Shown here in pieces: positions 8,267 to 15,785 of a DNA stretch of 59,958 bases. Origin of the DNA: an uncultured Rhodospirillales bacterium (lineage in GTDB: Bacteria > Pseudomonadota > Alphaproteobacteria > CACIAM-22H2). The stretch covers positions 1-59,958 of the forward strand of contig CALANV010000036.1 of assembly GCA_937926175.1 (NCBI GenBank), in the 5' to 3' direction. Position 1 is the stretch's first letter, and every line of letters starts with the position of its first letter. The notes under the pieces were generated by a model. That model saw only the letters and a program-made list of their open reading frames with translations. It ran no database searches and had not been told where the DNA came from. A program made the position numbers and the translations under genes.

Positions 8267-9037
8267 TCAGAACGGGAAGATGATGTCGTAGATCTGCTGG
8301 CCCCAGCGCGGCTGCTGGACGTCCGTGAGCTGACCGCGGCCGCCGTACGAGATGCGTGCCTCGGCGATCCGGTCGTACGGGATCTCGTTGTTGGAGAGGA
8401 TGTCCTGAGGCCGGATGACGCCGGCGATCTGGAGCACCCGGGTCTCGAAATTGACGCGGACCTCCTGGGTGCCCTGAACGACGAGATTTCCGTTGGGAAG
8501 AATCTGCGTGACGACCGCCGCGATGCGCAGCGTGATGTTGTCGGTCCGCGAGATTTCGCCCGTTCCCGTACTGCTCGACGTGGAGCCGAGATCGATCAGG
8601 TTCGTCGGATCGACCGTCTTGTTGTTGCCCGGCAGACGTTTCCACAGCTTCGATTCGTAACCGAGCAGGGCGGCGGTATTGGCGCTCTCCGAGTTGTCGC
8701 GGGAGCGCGACGTGCTGTTCGAGATGGTGGCGGCGTCGGCGATATTGATCGTGACCGTCAGGATGTCGCCGACTTGGTTGGCGCGCTGGTCCTTGAAGAA
8801 GGCGCGGGCGCCCGGGCGCCACAGCGAGTTGGGCTGACGCTCGACCGGCGTCGGCGTCGGCATCGGCATGACGACCTTCGGCTGGTATTCCGCCGGGTTC
8901 TGGATCTGCGTCAGCGGGGGTTCCTGGCCCACCTGCGACAGGCGCGTCAGGGTGTTGCAGGCGCCGAGACTGACTGCGGCCAGGGCCATGACGCCCCAAC
9001 GAAGGGCAGGACGGATCTTGTTGCGGTGCATAGGCAT
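8267..9037 (-). CDS. flgH: Flagellar L-ring lipoprotein
   Basis: A 256-residue precursor with a lipoprotein signal peptide (VMALAAVSLGAC, lipobox LGAC, Cys 27) and FlgH signatures: SLWRPGARAFFKDQRANQVGDILTV, then GNLVVQGTQEVRVN and the ending DIIFPF. It forms the outer-membrane ring of the basal body. It is the last gene of flgF-flgG-flgA-flgH and starts 4 bp after flgA stops. It converges on dksA. Confidence 0.95.
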   Translation of the reverse strand: MPMHRNKIRPALRWGVMALAAVSLGACNTLTRLSQVGQEPPLTQIQNPAEYQPKVVMPMPTPTPVERQPNSLWRPGARAFFKDQRANQVGDILTVTINIADAATISNSTSRSRDNSESANTAALLGYESKLWKRLPGNNKTVDPTNLIDLGSTSSSTGTGEISRTDNITLRIAAVVTQILPNGNLVVQGTQEVRVNFETRVLQIAGVIRPQDILSNNEIPYDRIAEARISYGGRGQLTDVQQPRWGQQIYDIIFPF

Positions 9038-9041
9038 GTCC

Positions 9042-9986
9042 TCAGTTCAGGGCGCGCGGCGTGCCGAGCGAGACGGTGACCAGGTCGGGGCCTTCGACGG
9101 TGGCCTCGATGGTGCGCTTGCTTTGCAGGTTGACGACGCGGATCATGTCGCCCTTGGCGCCGTCTTGCGTCGCCCGGCCCTGGGCGGTGAGCGTCATGTT
9201 GCCGGCTTGAAGCAGGATCGTGACCGTGCTGTTGCGATCGACGACGACGGGGGCACGCGTTTCCCCGTCCCGGATGAGCTCGCCGGCCTTGACTCGACGG
9301 CGCGGCGTTGTGCCGATCAGGCGCGCCGGATCCGTGATGACATCGCCGCCGACGCGGTTTTCCCGAACCCGGATCCACTTGATGTCGTTCTTGTGGATTA
9401 TTTCGCCGGCGTCGAGGGTGCGTCGAAGCACGGGCACCTGCACCGTGGCGTGCACGCGGCCGGACAGCATCAGGTGCCGGGCGGCGGGATGGTCGCCGCC
9501 GACCACCAGCATCGCCGTGAAGCGTCCGGTCTCTGGATCGAGCGAAAGGTCGCGTACCTCGACCGAAGGCACGGCATCGATCGGCAGGATGACGTCGGCC
9601 TGGCGCTGGCTCAGCTCGACCTCGATATCGGGCCGGTTGGCCTCGGCCGTGATCGCCTCGTCGAGCCGGGCGACGATGTCGGAAACGGGAACGAGGCGGC
9701 CGACGCGCTGGACGAGCGTGCGGTCGAACCGGCTCTGCGGACGCCAATCGATCCGGTAGGCCTGCGCCAGGCGATAGAGCGTCGCCGCGTCGAACGTCAT
9801 CTGGCGGCCGGGGGCGGGGGCGCGCGCGACGACGATGTCGGCGCCGGCATCGAGACCTTCGAACAGGTCGCCGAGGCGCACGAACCCGTCGGTCACCGTC
9901 GCGTGCGGGCGCAGCGCGGCGGCGGCGGCCAGGTCGCTCTGCATCAGGGCAGCGCCGAGAGAAAGCACGAACGCGAAGGTTTTCAT
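9042..9986 (-). CDS. flgA: Flagellar P-ring assembly chaperone FlgA
   Basis: A 314-residue periplasmic protein with a signal peptide (MKTFAFVLSLGAALMQSDLAAAAA). Its C-terminal SAF-like domain carries the family pattern: RTLDAGEIIHKNDIKWIRV, then LIGTTPRRRVKAGELIRDGE and TVTILLQAGNMTLTAQGRATQDGAKGD. FlgA assists polymerisation of FlgI into the P ring. It is longer than enterobacterial FlgA (about 220 residues) because of an N-terminal extension, common in alphaproteobacteria. It lies 10 bp after flgG. Confidence 0.9.
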   Translation of the reverse strand: MKTFAFVLSLGAALMQSDLAAAAALRPHATVTDGFVRLGDLFEGLDAGADIVVARAPAPGRQMTFDAATLYRLAQAYRIDWRPQSRFDRTLVQRVGRLVPVSDIVARLDEAITAEANRPDIEVELSQRQADVILPIDAVPSVEVRDLSLDPETGRFTAMLVVGGDHPAARHLMLSGRVHATVQVPVLRRTLDAGEIIHKNDIKWIRVRENRVGGDVITDPARLIGTTPRRRVKAGELIRDGETRAPVVVDRNSTVTILLQAGNMTLTAQGRATQDGAKGDMIRVVNLQSKRTIEATVEGPDLVTVSLGTPRALN

Positions 9987-9996
9987 TGGCTAGCCT

Positions 9997-10782
9997 CTAG
10001 CGGAGCTGGTTGAGCGTGCTGAGCATCTCGTCGGAGGCCTGGATCACCTTGGAGTTCATTTCGTAGGCGCGTTGCGCGGTGATCAGGTTGGTGACCTCGG
10101 CCACGGTATTGACGTTTGACGTCTCCAGGAATCCCTGGAGCACCGTCCCGAAGCCGTCCCTGCCGGGCGGTCCGGTCACCGGGTCGCCCGAGGCGGCCGT
10201 TTGCAGGAAAAGGTTTCCGCCGATGGACTGCAGACCAGCATCGTTGGCGAAGGTCGCGAGTTCGAGTTGTCCGACGCGTTGCACGTCGGCCTGGCCGGTC
10301 CTCTTGATCAGAACCTCGCCGATCGCGTTGATGGTGACGTCGAGCGCATCCTTGGGAATCGTGCCGCCGCCCTTCACCGGATATCCGTCGGCGGTGACGA
10401 TCCTGCCGTCCGCACTCAGCTGGAACGATCCGGCGCGCGTATACCCCGTCTCGCCGTTTGGCAGCTCGATCTGGAAGTAGCCTTTGCCCTGAAGCGCAAG
10501 GTCCAGCGTGTTGCCGGTCGTGGTCAGGTTGCCCTGCTCGGTGATGCGGTAGACCGCCGCCGTCTTGACCCCGAGGCCGATCTGCACGCCGGACGGCACG
10601 ATCGACCCGTCTTCGCCGGAACTGGTGCCGGCACGACGCTGGTTCTGGTACAGCAGATCCTGGAACTCGGCACGTTGCCGCTTGAACGCGGTCGTGTTCA
10701 TGTTGGCGATGTTGTTGGAGATGATCTCTACGTTCAGCTGCTGCGCCAACATGCCGGTCGCGGCGATGTTCAACGATCTCAT
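9997..10782 (-). CDS. flgG: Flagellar distal rod protein
   Basis: A 261-residue protein with the rod signature MRSLNIAATGMLAQQLNVEIISNNIANMNT and the C-terminal LITAQRAYEMNSKVIQASDEMLSTLNQLR, both typical of FlgG. It is exported by the flagellar type III apparatus and forms the distal rod through the P and L rings. It sits 24 bp downstream of flgF in the same operon. Confidence 0.96.
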   Translation of the reverse strand: MRSLNIAATGMLAQQLNVEIISNNIANMNTTAFKRQRAEFQDLLYQNQRRAGTSSGEDGSIVPSGVQIGLGVKTAAVYRITEQGNLTTTGNTLDLALQGKGYFQIELPNGETGYTRAGSFQLSADGRIVTADGYPVKGGGTIPKDALDVTINAIGEVLIKRTGQADVQRVGQLELATFANDAGLQSIGGNLFLQTAASGDPVTGPPGRDGFGTVLQGFLETSNVNTVAEVTNLITAQRAYEMNSKVIQASDEMLSTLNQLR

Positions 10783-10806
10783 GGCACGTCTCTCGTCTTC
10801 GGTTCG

Positions 10807-11547
10807 TCAGACGGCGCGAGCGAGCTTCTCGATCGCCCGCCGCTCCAGCTCGTGTTCCGTGTCGAGGATCTTCTGCGCCGACTGGTAGCGGCGCATGATC
10901 TCGATCATGTTGGTGACCTCGAGGATGGCCTGGACATTCGATCCCTCGACCGCACCCTGATGGATTTCCGCGGTGCCGTCGGCGTCCATGGGTTCTTCGT
11001 CGCTCTCGTAGAGGCCGCCGCCGATCTTGCGCATCGTCTGCTCGTCGGTGAACGTCACCAGGCGGATGCGGCCGATCTCGCCCTCGCTGGTCCCGACGAC
11101 GCCCTGCGGCGTGACCTCGATGGGCCCGCTTTCGGGCGGAACGATGAGCGGGCGATTGTTCTCGTCGAGCAGCGGGAATCCCTGGCTCGTGACGATCCGG
11201 CCGTCCGGATCGAGTTGGAAGCTGCTCTGGCGCGTGTAGCGCAGGCCGTCCGGCGTCTCGACGACGAAATAGCCGCGGCCGTGTATGGCGAGATCGAGCG
11301 CGTTTCCGGTTTGGATGAATGCGCCTTCCGTCGTGTCGCGGAGCATGCCGATCTCCCGCACGAACGACATCCTGCCGCTACCGGCTCCGGTGCCAGTCCG
11401 GGGGGGATTCACGAGATATTCCGAGAAGACGATGCGCTCGGCCTTGAAGCCGGGCGTCGAGACATTCGCCAGATTGTTGGCGATCACGTCCATTTGCCGG
11501 CGCAGCGCAACCTGCTGCGAGAGCGCGATGTAGGATGGGTTCTCCAT
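10807..11547 (-). CDS. flgF: Flagellar proximal rod protein FlgF
   Basis: A 246-residue rod protein: start MENPSYIALSQQVALRRQMDVIANNLAN and end VTNMIEIMRRYQSAQKILDTEHELERRAIEKL. It is shorter than FlgG and has the FlgF-type LALRRQMDVIANN N terminus. First gene of flgF-flgG-flgA-flgH. A sigma-54 promoter at 11600-11615 lies about 53 bp upstream of its start and is interlocked with the promoter of divergent fliL. Confidence 0.93.
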   Translation of the reverse strand: MENPSYIALSQQVALRRQMDVIANNLANVSTPGFKAERIVFSEYLVNPPRTGTGAGSGRMSFVREIGMLRDTTEGAFIQTGNALDLAIHGRGYFVVETPDGLRYTRQSSFQLDPDGRIVTSQGFPLLDENNRPLIVPPESGPIEVTPQGVVGTSEGEIGRIRLVTFTDEQTMRKIGGGLYESDEEPMDADGTAEIHQGAVEGSNVQAILEVTNMIEIMRRYQSAQKILDTEHELERRAIEKLARAV

Positions 11548-11587
11548 GTTCCAACCGTCGGGCCGTTCTAGCCGTCGATATTGAGCC

Positions 11588-11603
11588 TGGCCCCGGGGTT
11601 GCA
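11588..11603 (+). promoter_or_regulatory. sigma-54 promoter candidate toward fliL
   Basis: TGGCCCC-GGGG-TTGCA matches TGGCACG-N4-TTGC at all but two -24 positions, with a perfect -12 and correct spacing. Start would be near 11613, leaving a long leader of about 187 nt to fliL at 11800. Its last four bases, TGCA, are also the -12 end of the opposite flgF promoter. Confidence 0.6.
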
Positions 11604-11615
11604 GGCGGCGTGCCA
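11600..11615 (-). promoter_or_regulatory. sigma-54 promoter of the flgF operon
   Basis: On the minus strand the bases are TGGCACG-CCGC-CTGCA: a perfect -24 element, correct 4-base spacing and one mismatch in the -12 element. Transcription would begin near 11590 and flgF starts at 11547. It shares bases 11600-11603 with the promoter facing fliL, so RNA polymerase cannot occupy both at once. Confidence 0.8.
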
Positions 11616-11723
11616 GAACGGAAAGGGCGGAAATTGCGCGGTTTTAGCGGTGTTCGCCCGCGTCGACGCCGTGCGTCGGGAAAACTTTGCCGAGTTTCTT
11701 TTGCCGTCCGGTGCAACCGGTAA

Positions 11724-11740
11724 TGTCAACGCGTTGTTAA
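11724..11740 (+). promoter_or_regulatory. near-perfect CtrA box overlapping an IHF-like site, upstream of fliL
   Basis: TCAA-CGCGTTG-TTAA (11726-11740) differs from TTAA-N7-TTAA at one base. The overlapping TGTCAACGCGTTG (11724-11736) matches the IHF consensus WATCAANNNNTTR but for one base. It lies 60 bp before fliL and about 120 bp from the interlocked sigma-54 promoters. If real, CtrA and IHF would compete here. Confidence 0.4.
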
Positions 11741-11799
11741 CCGTCAATCCCTAAAACCGTCGGTATCGGGGTCTGTCGGACCGCGAGCGAGGACGACGG

Positions 11800-12348
11800 A
11801 TGAAGAGTGCAAAAGACGCCAAGAAGGACAATTTGGCGACCGAGGACGATCCCGAGCAGGAGGAGGGCGGCGCGAGCCAGGAGGAAGCCCCACGGCGTCG
11901 ATTCCCGGGCAAGAAGCTGGTTCTGTTCGTGATCCTGCCGGTCGTCGTGCTGCTGGCGGCCGGGGCGGGTGCGCATTTTGCCGGCCTGACCGATATGCTT
12001 TTCGGCGGCGACGAGGAAGCGGAGGTGGCGGAGACGCCCAAGCCCGCGGTGTTCTACAACCTGCCCGAGATGCTGGTGAACCTCAACACCGGCGGTCGTC
12101 GCGCGAACTTTCTGAAGATCACCATCAGTCTGGAGTTGGACGATCCGCTGGACATTCCGAAGGTCGAAGCGGTGCTTCCGCGCATCATCGACAACTTCCA
12201 GATCTATCTGCGTGAGCTCCGCATTGAGGATCTGCGTGGCTCGGCTGGCATGTACCGGCTCCGCGAGGAGCTTCTGGCGCGCGTCAACTATGCGGTGCAG
12301 CCGGCGAAGGTCAGAGACATCCTGTTCAAGGAAATGCTCGTGCAGTAA
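11800..12348 (+). CDS. fliL: Flagellar basal-body-associated protein FliL
   Basis: A 182-residue single-pass inner-membrane protein: acidic and charged cytoplasmic N terminus (1-38), one membrane helix (KLVLFVILPVVVLLAAGAGAHF, about 39-60) and the periplasmic FliL domain (FYNLPEMLVNLNTGGRRANFLKITISLEL, ending VRDILFKEMLVQ). FliL surrounds the stator and supports torque. First gene of fliL-fliM-DUF6468-motE, with GAGGA placed before ATG 11800. It is divergent from flgF, the same arrangement as in Caulobacter. Confidence 0.92.
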   Translation: MKSAKDAKKDNLATEDDPEQEEGGASQEEAPRRRFPGKKLVLFVILPVVVLLAAGAGAHFAGLTDMLFGGDEEAEVAETPKPAVFYNLPEMLVNLNTGGRRANFLKITISLELDDPLDIPKVEAVLPRIIDNFQIYLRELRIEDLRGSAGMYRLREELLARVNYAVQPAKVRDILFKEMLVQ

Positions 12349-12368
12349 CGGGGCGGGCGACGAGGATC

Positions 12369-13439
12369 ATGGCTGAAGCGACGCAGTCCGACGAAGATAA
12401 GCTGGCCGCGGAATGGGCGGCGATGGCGGGCGATGCGCCGGCCGAAGAGGCGAACGATACGACCGCCGGCAGTACGATCTCGGCCCGTGCCCTCAGCCAG
12501 GACGAGATCGACTCGCTGCTCGGATTCGATGGCGTCGCGAACAACGGCGGTGGCACCACGGGCCTGCAGGCGATCATCAACAGCGCGCTCGTATCGTACG
12601 AGCGCCTGCCGATGCTCGAGGTCGTCTACGACCGGCTCGTCCGCCTGCTCACGACCAGCCTGCGCAACTTCACGTCGGACAACGTCGAGGTTTCCCTCGA
12701 CAGCATCACGTCGACGCGTTTCGGCGATTACCTCAACTCCGTGCCGTTGCCGGCGATGCTCGCCGTGTTCAAGGCCGAGGAATGGGACAACTACGGCCTT
12801 CTGACGATCGACAGCGCACTCATCTATTCGATCGTGGACGTGCTGCTCGGGGGGCGGCGCGGCACCGCTGCGATGCGCATCGAAGGGCGGCCGTACACGA
12901 CCATCGAACGGAACCTCGTGGAGCGTCTCGTCGCGGTCGTCCTGTCCGACATGAACGCCGCTTTCGAGCCCCTGGCGAAGGTCAACTTCCACTATGAGCG
13001 GCTCGAGACGAATCCGCGTTTCGCCACGATCGCCCGTCCCGCGAACGCAGCCGTCGTGGCACGCCTTCGGATCGACATGGATGACCGTGGCGGCAGGATG
13101 GAGCTACTACTTCCGTACGCGACACTGGAGCCCGTGCGCGAGCTGCTGCTGCAGATGTTCATGGGCGAGAAGTTCGGTCGCGACTCGATCTGGGAGAGCC
13201 ACCTTGCAAGCGAGCTCTGGCACACGGAGGTGAGCATCAGCGCCGTTCTCGACGAACAGGTGATGAAGCTGCAGGACGTCCTGAACTTCAAGGTCGGTAC
13301 GCGCCTGATGCTCAATGCGACGCCGAATTCCCTGGTCGAACTGCGCTGCGGCGACGTGCCGATGTTCTCCGGTCGGATGGGACGGAAAGGGAGCCACGTC
13401 GCCATCCGGATTGAAAACAAGATTGAAAAGACGGACTGA
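12369..13439 (+). CDS. fliM: Flagellar motor switch protein FliM
   Basis: A 356-residue C-ring protein. The N-terminal CheY-phosphate binding motif is LSQDEIDSLLGF (about 42-53). The middle domain contains the FliM pattern with GGRRGT, then RPYTTIERNLVERLV. The C-terminal SpoA-like domain ends KVGTRLMLNATPNSLVELRCGDVPMFSGRMG. It binds phosphorylated CheY and sets rotation direction. It lies 20 bp after fliL. FliG and FliN are not in the window. Confidence 0.96.
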   Translation: MAEATQSDEDKLAAEWAAMAGDAPAEEANDTTAGSTISARALSQDEIDSLLGFDGVANNGGGTTGLQAIINSALVSYERLPMLEVVYDRLVRLLTTSLRNFTSDNVEVSLDSITSTRFGDYLNSVPLPAMLAVFKAEEWDNYGLLTIDSALIYSIVDVLLGGRRGTAAMRIEGRPYTTIERNLVERLVAVVLSDMNAAFEPLAKVNFHYERLETNPRFATIARPANAAVVARLRIDMDDRGGRMELLLPYATLEPVRELLLQMFMGEKFGRDSIWESHLASELWHTEVSISAVLDEQVMKLQDVLNFKVGTRLMLNATPNSLVELRCGDVPMFSGRMGRKGSHVAIRIENKIEKTD

Positions 13440-13454
13440 TCGGTCGCGGATTCC

Positions 13455-13925
13455 ATGTCGTTCAATCTCGGTTTCGTCCTGGACCTGACGATCATCGTCC
13501 TGCTCGGAACGGTGATCGTCTATGCCGCGATTCTCAACCGCCGGCTGGCCGCGTGGCGGCAGGGAAAGGCTGATCTCGAACGCCTGGTTGCGGAATTCAA
13601 TCGTGCCGCCGAACGGGCCGAGGCGGGAATCGAGCGCCTGAGGATGGCGAGCGAGGAGACCGGCAAGGCGCTGCAGCAGGCGCTGACGAAGGGGCAGGGG
13701 CTTCGCGACGATCTTTCATACCTGCTCGAGCGCGCCGAACCGCTTGCCGACAGATTGACGGGCGTCGTCCAGCTAGGGCGGTCGGCGGCCGCAGCTGATC
13801 CCGGCGCGCGCAGCCAGGGCTCGCCGACGGCGACGGCTGCCCGCGAACAGCCGGGCGCTGCCCAAGCGACGGATCGGGAGCGGACGAAGCGCGAGCTGCT
13901 GCGTGCGCTCGCCGCAATGCGATGA
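13455..13925 (+). CDS. DUF6468-type membrane protein of alphaproteobacterial flagellar clusters
   Basis: A 156-residue protein: one N-terminal membrane helix (VLDLTIIVLLGTVIVYAAIL, about 8-27), then a long coiled coil (RRLAAWRQGKADLERLVAEFNRAAERAEAGIERLR, on to about 105) and a disordered Ala/Gly tail. It matches the small family that lies between fliM and motE in alphaproteobacteria. Function is unknown; a membrane-anchored coiled coil beside the stator-related proteins fits a motor-assembly role. It overlaps motE by 4 bp. Confidence 0.72.
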   Translation: MSFNLGFVLDLTIIVLLGTVIVYAAILNRRLAAWRQGKADLERLVAEFNRAAERAEAGIERLRMASEETGKALQQALTKGQGLRDDLSYLLERAEPLADRLTGVVQLGRSAAAADPGARSQGSPTATAAREQPGAAQATDRERTKRELLRALAAMR

Positions 13926-14599
13926 GCGGTTCGACCATGCGCGTTCGACTCCTCCATGTGACGATCACCGCAGCCGCTCTGGTTCTTGCGCTGCGGGCCA
14001 CGGAACTGTTGCACGACGCGGGGGCTGCCTTCGCGCAGTCGCCGGCGCCAGCCGGACCGGCGAAGGCCGGACCTGCGACGGCCGAGCCACCGGCTGCTCA
14101 GACCAAGAATGCGGACGCGGCTGCGCCGGCAGCGCCGTCGCCCGCCGCATCGTTGCCGGTGACCGAGTACACGGACAAGGAGCTTGCCGTGCTCCAGGAA
14201 CTCGCGGAACGTCGCGAGCAGCTGGACAGCCGCGAGGCGGAGATCGTCCGCCGCGAGGCGCTCCTGAAGGCCGCGGAACAGCGCATCGAGGCCAAGCTCG
14301 ACGAGCTCAAGAAGCTGCAGGCGAGCATCGAGGCGATCGTGCGTCGCTACGACGAACAGGAGGACGCCCGCAAGAAGAGCCTGGTCCGCATCTTCGAATC
14401 GATGAAGCCGGCCGAGGCCGCGCAGATCCTGGAGCAGATGGAGCTGCCGGTCGTCGTCGAGCTCATCGAGCGCATGAAGGAAAGGAATGCGGCGCCGGTC
14501 CTGGCGCAGATGCATCCGGCACGCGCCAAGCAGCTTACGGCCGAACTGGCGCGGCGCCGCCAGCCCGGCGGACCGGCGGCTGCCGCACCCAACGGGTGA
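13922..14599 (+). CDS. motE: MotE-type periplasmic stator-associated protein
   Basis: A 225-residue protein: N-terminal signal or anchor (VRLLHVTITAAALVLALRATELL), a Pro/Ala-rich linker, a coiled coil (EYTDKELAVLQELAERREQLDSREAEIVRREALLKAAEQRI) and an MgtE-N-like end (LVRIFESMKPAEAAQILEQMELPVVVELIERM). This is the layout of MotE, the chaperone for the periplasmic stator protein MotC in rhizobia. An alternative start at ATG 13937 would begin directly before the signal peptide and is equally plausible. Last gene of the fliL operon. Confidence 0.8.
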   Translation: MSGSTMRVRLLHVTITAAALVLALRATELLHDAGAAFAQSPAPAGPAKAGPATAEPPAAQTKNADAAAPAAPSPAASLPVTEYTDKELAVLQELAERREQLDSREAEIVRREALLKAAEQRIEAKLDELKKLQASIEAIVRRYDEQEDARKKSLVRIFESMKPAEAAQILEQMELPVVVELIERMKERNAAPVLAQMHPARAKQLTAELARRRQPGGPAAAAPNG

Positions 14600-14604
14600 A
14601 ACAC

Positions 14605-14644
14605 GGTGTTTGCTCGGGTTAACTCGGCTTTAACGGCAAACACC
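14605..14644. repeat. inverted repeat enclosing a perfect CtrA box, upstream of cheY
   Basis: Arms GGTGTTTGC (14605-14613) and GCAAACACC (14636-14644) are perfect 9-bp complements separated by 22 bp. Inside lies TTAA-CTCGGCT-TTAA (14619-14633), a perfect CtrA box. There is no T run for termination. The arrangement suggests either a second dimeric regulator flanking CtrA or a cruciform-type operator. cheY starts 75 bp downstream. Confidence 0.65.
14619..14633 (+). promoter_or_regulatory. CtrA box upstream of cheY
   Basis: TTAA-CTCGGCT-TTAA is a perfect TTAA-N7-TTAA sequence about 100 bp before the cheY start, after the end of motE. It would place cheY-cheZ, and perhaps the following TPR gene, in the CtrA regulon, as motility and chemotaxis genes are in Rhodospirillales. 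Confidence 0.72.
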
Positions 14645-14718
14645 ACATATATCGTTTGATTTTCGGCAATTAGTTGGCCTCGCCGGCGGCGAGGTGCCAC
14701 GACGTTAAGGAGAGAATC

Positions 14719-15105
14719 ATGGCCGTCGACATGTCCACCCCGATCCTGATCGTCGACGACTACAAGACGATGTTGCGTATCGTGCGGAATCTTCTCAATC
14801 AGCTCGGCTTCCACAACGTCGACGAGGCGACGGATGGCAGCATGGCCCTGCAGAAGCTGCGCGAGAAGCATTTCGGGCTCGTCATCTCGGACTGGAACAT
14901 GGAGCCCATGACCGGTCTTCAGCTGCTGAAGGAAGTCCGCGCCGACATGAAGCTGAAGAACACGCCGTTCATCATGGTGACGGCCGAAAGCAAGACCGAG
15001 AACGTCGTTGCCGCCAAGGAGGCGGGTGTCAACAACTACATCGTGAAGCCGTTCAACGCGGCGACGTTGAAGCAGAAGATCGCCAGTGTCCTCGGAGACT
15101 TCTGA
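14719..15105 (+). CDS. cheY: Chemotaxis response regulator CheY
   Basis: A 128-residue single receiver domain: acidic pair in ILIVDD (13-14), phosphoacceptor Asp 58 (VISDWNM), the Thr of VTAES and Lys in VKPFN, all intact. The residues around Asp 58 (SDWNMEPMTGL) are CheY-like rather than DivK-like. Start ATG 14719 is chosen for AAGGAGAGA 7 bp upstream. It is followed by cheZ, so signal production and removal are co-expressed. It would bind FliM encoded 1.3 kb upstream. Confidence 0.93.
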   Translation: MAVDMSTPILIVDDYKTMLRIVRNLLNQLGFHNVDEATDGSMALQKLREKHFGLVISDWNMEPMTGLQLLKEVRADMKLKNTPFIMVTAESKTENVVAAKEAGVNNYIVKPFNAATLKQKIASVLGDF

Positions 15106-15121
15106 TCGAGAGGACACGATC

Positions 15122-15778
15122 ATGTCGAACGGCAACGGGGCGGCGGTCAAAGGGATCTCGTCGTTGCAGGCGCCATCACCCGGCGAGGGTGGTGTCCCCG
15201 ATCGGGAGGAGATTGCAGCCGTCGTCCGGAGTATCGTGTCGACCCTGCGCGGGGACATGACGGCGGCAGAGCTCGCGCTTTACAACGAGCTCGAGGGCTT
15301 GGCGCGGTTCATCGAGCATGCAAAGGCGGAAATCGCGGCTTTGCGGCCCGACGAGATCCGGGAGCGTCATCTTCCGGTCGCCACGGACGAGCTGGACGCG
15401 ATCGTCGGCGCGACGGAAGAGGCGACGCATGCGATTCTGGATTCCGTCGAGAAAATCGAGGGGGCCGTGGCCGACCTTTCGGGAACGGCGCGTCGGGCCA
15501 TCGACGAGGCCATCACGCGCATTTACGAGGCCTGCAACTTCCAGGACATAACCGGTCAGCGCGTGACCAAGGTCGTCAAGACGCTGAAGCTCATCGAGAA
15601 GAAGATCGCCGAGCTCATCGCGGCCTTCGGACACGAGATCGGTCCGGTGGCGGACGCGACCTGGACGGAGGCCGCGGCGGAGACGGGCGATCTCGCCGAG
15701 GCCGAACTTCTGAACGGGCCCCAGTTGCCCGGGCGCGGCAACACCCAGGCGGACATCGACGCGCTCTTCAATTCGTGA
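15122..15778 (+). CDS. cheZ: CheY phosphatase CheZ
   Basis: A 218-residue helical protein with the CheZ active region ACNFQDITGQRVTKVVKTLKLIEKKI; the invariant Gln of FQDITGQ inserts into the CheY active site. The extreme C terminus (TQADIDALFNS) is the CheY-tethering peptide typical of CheZ. ATG 15122 gives the usual length and has GAGAGGAC upstream; an earlier in-frame start at 15086 would overlap cheY by 20 bp. Directly after cheY (16 bp). Confidence 0.93.
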   Translation: MSNGNGAAVKGISSLQAPSPGEGGVPDREEIAAVVRSIVSTLRGDMTAAELALYNELEGLARFIEHAKAEIAALRPDEIRERHLPVATDELDAIVGATEEATHAILDSVEKIEGAVADLSGTARRAIDEAITRIYEACNFQDITGQRVTKVVKTLKLIEKKIAELIAAFGHEIGPVADATWTEAAAETGDLAEAELLNGPQLPGRGNTQADIDALFNS

Positions 15779-15785
15779 GAGCCGG

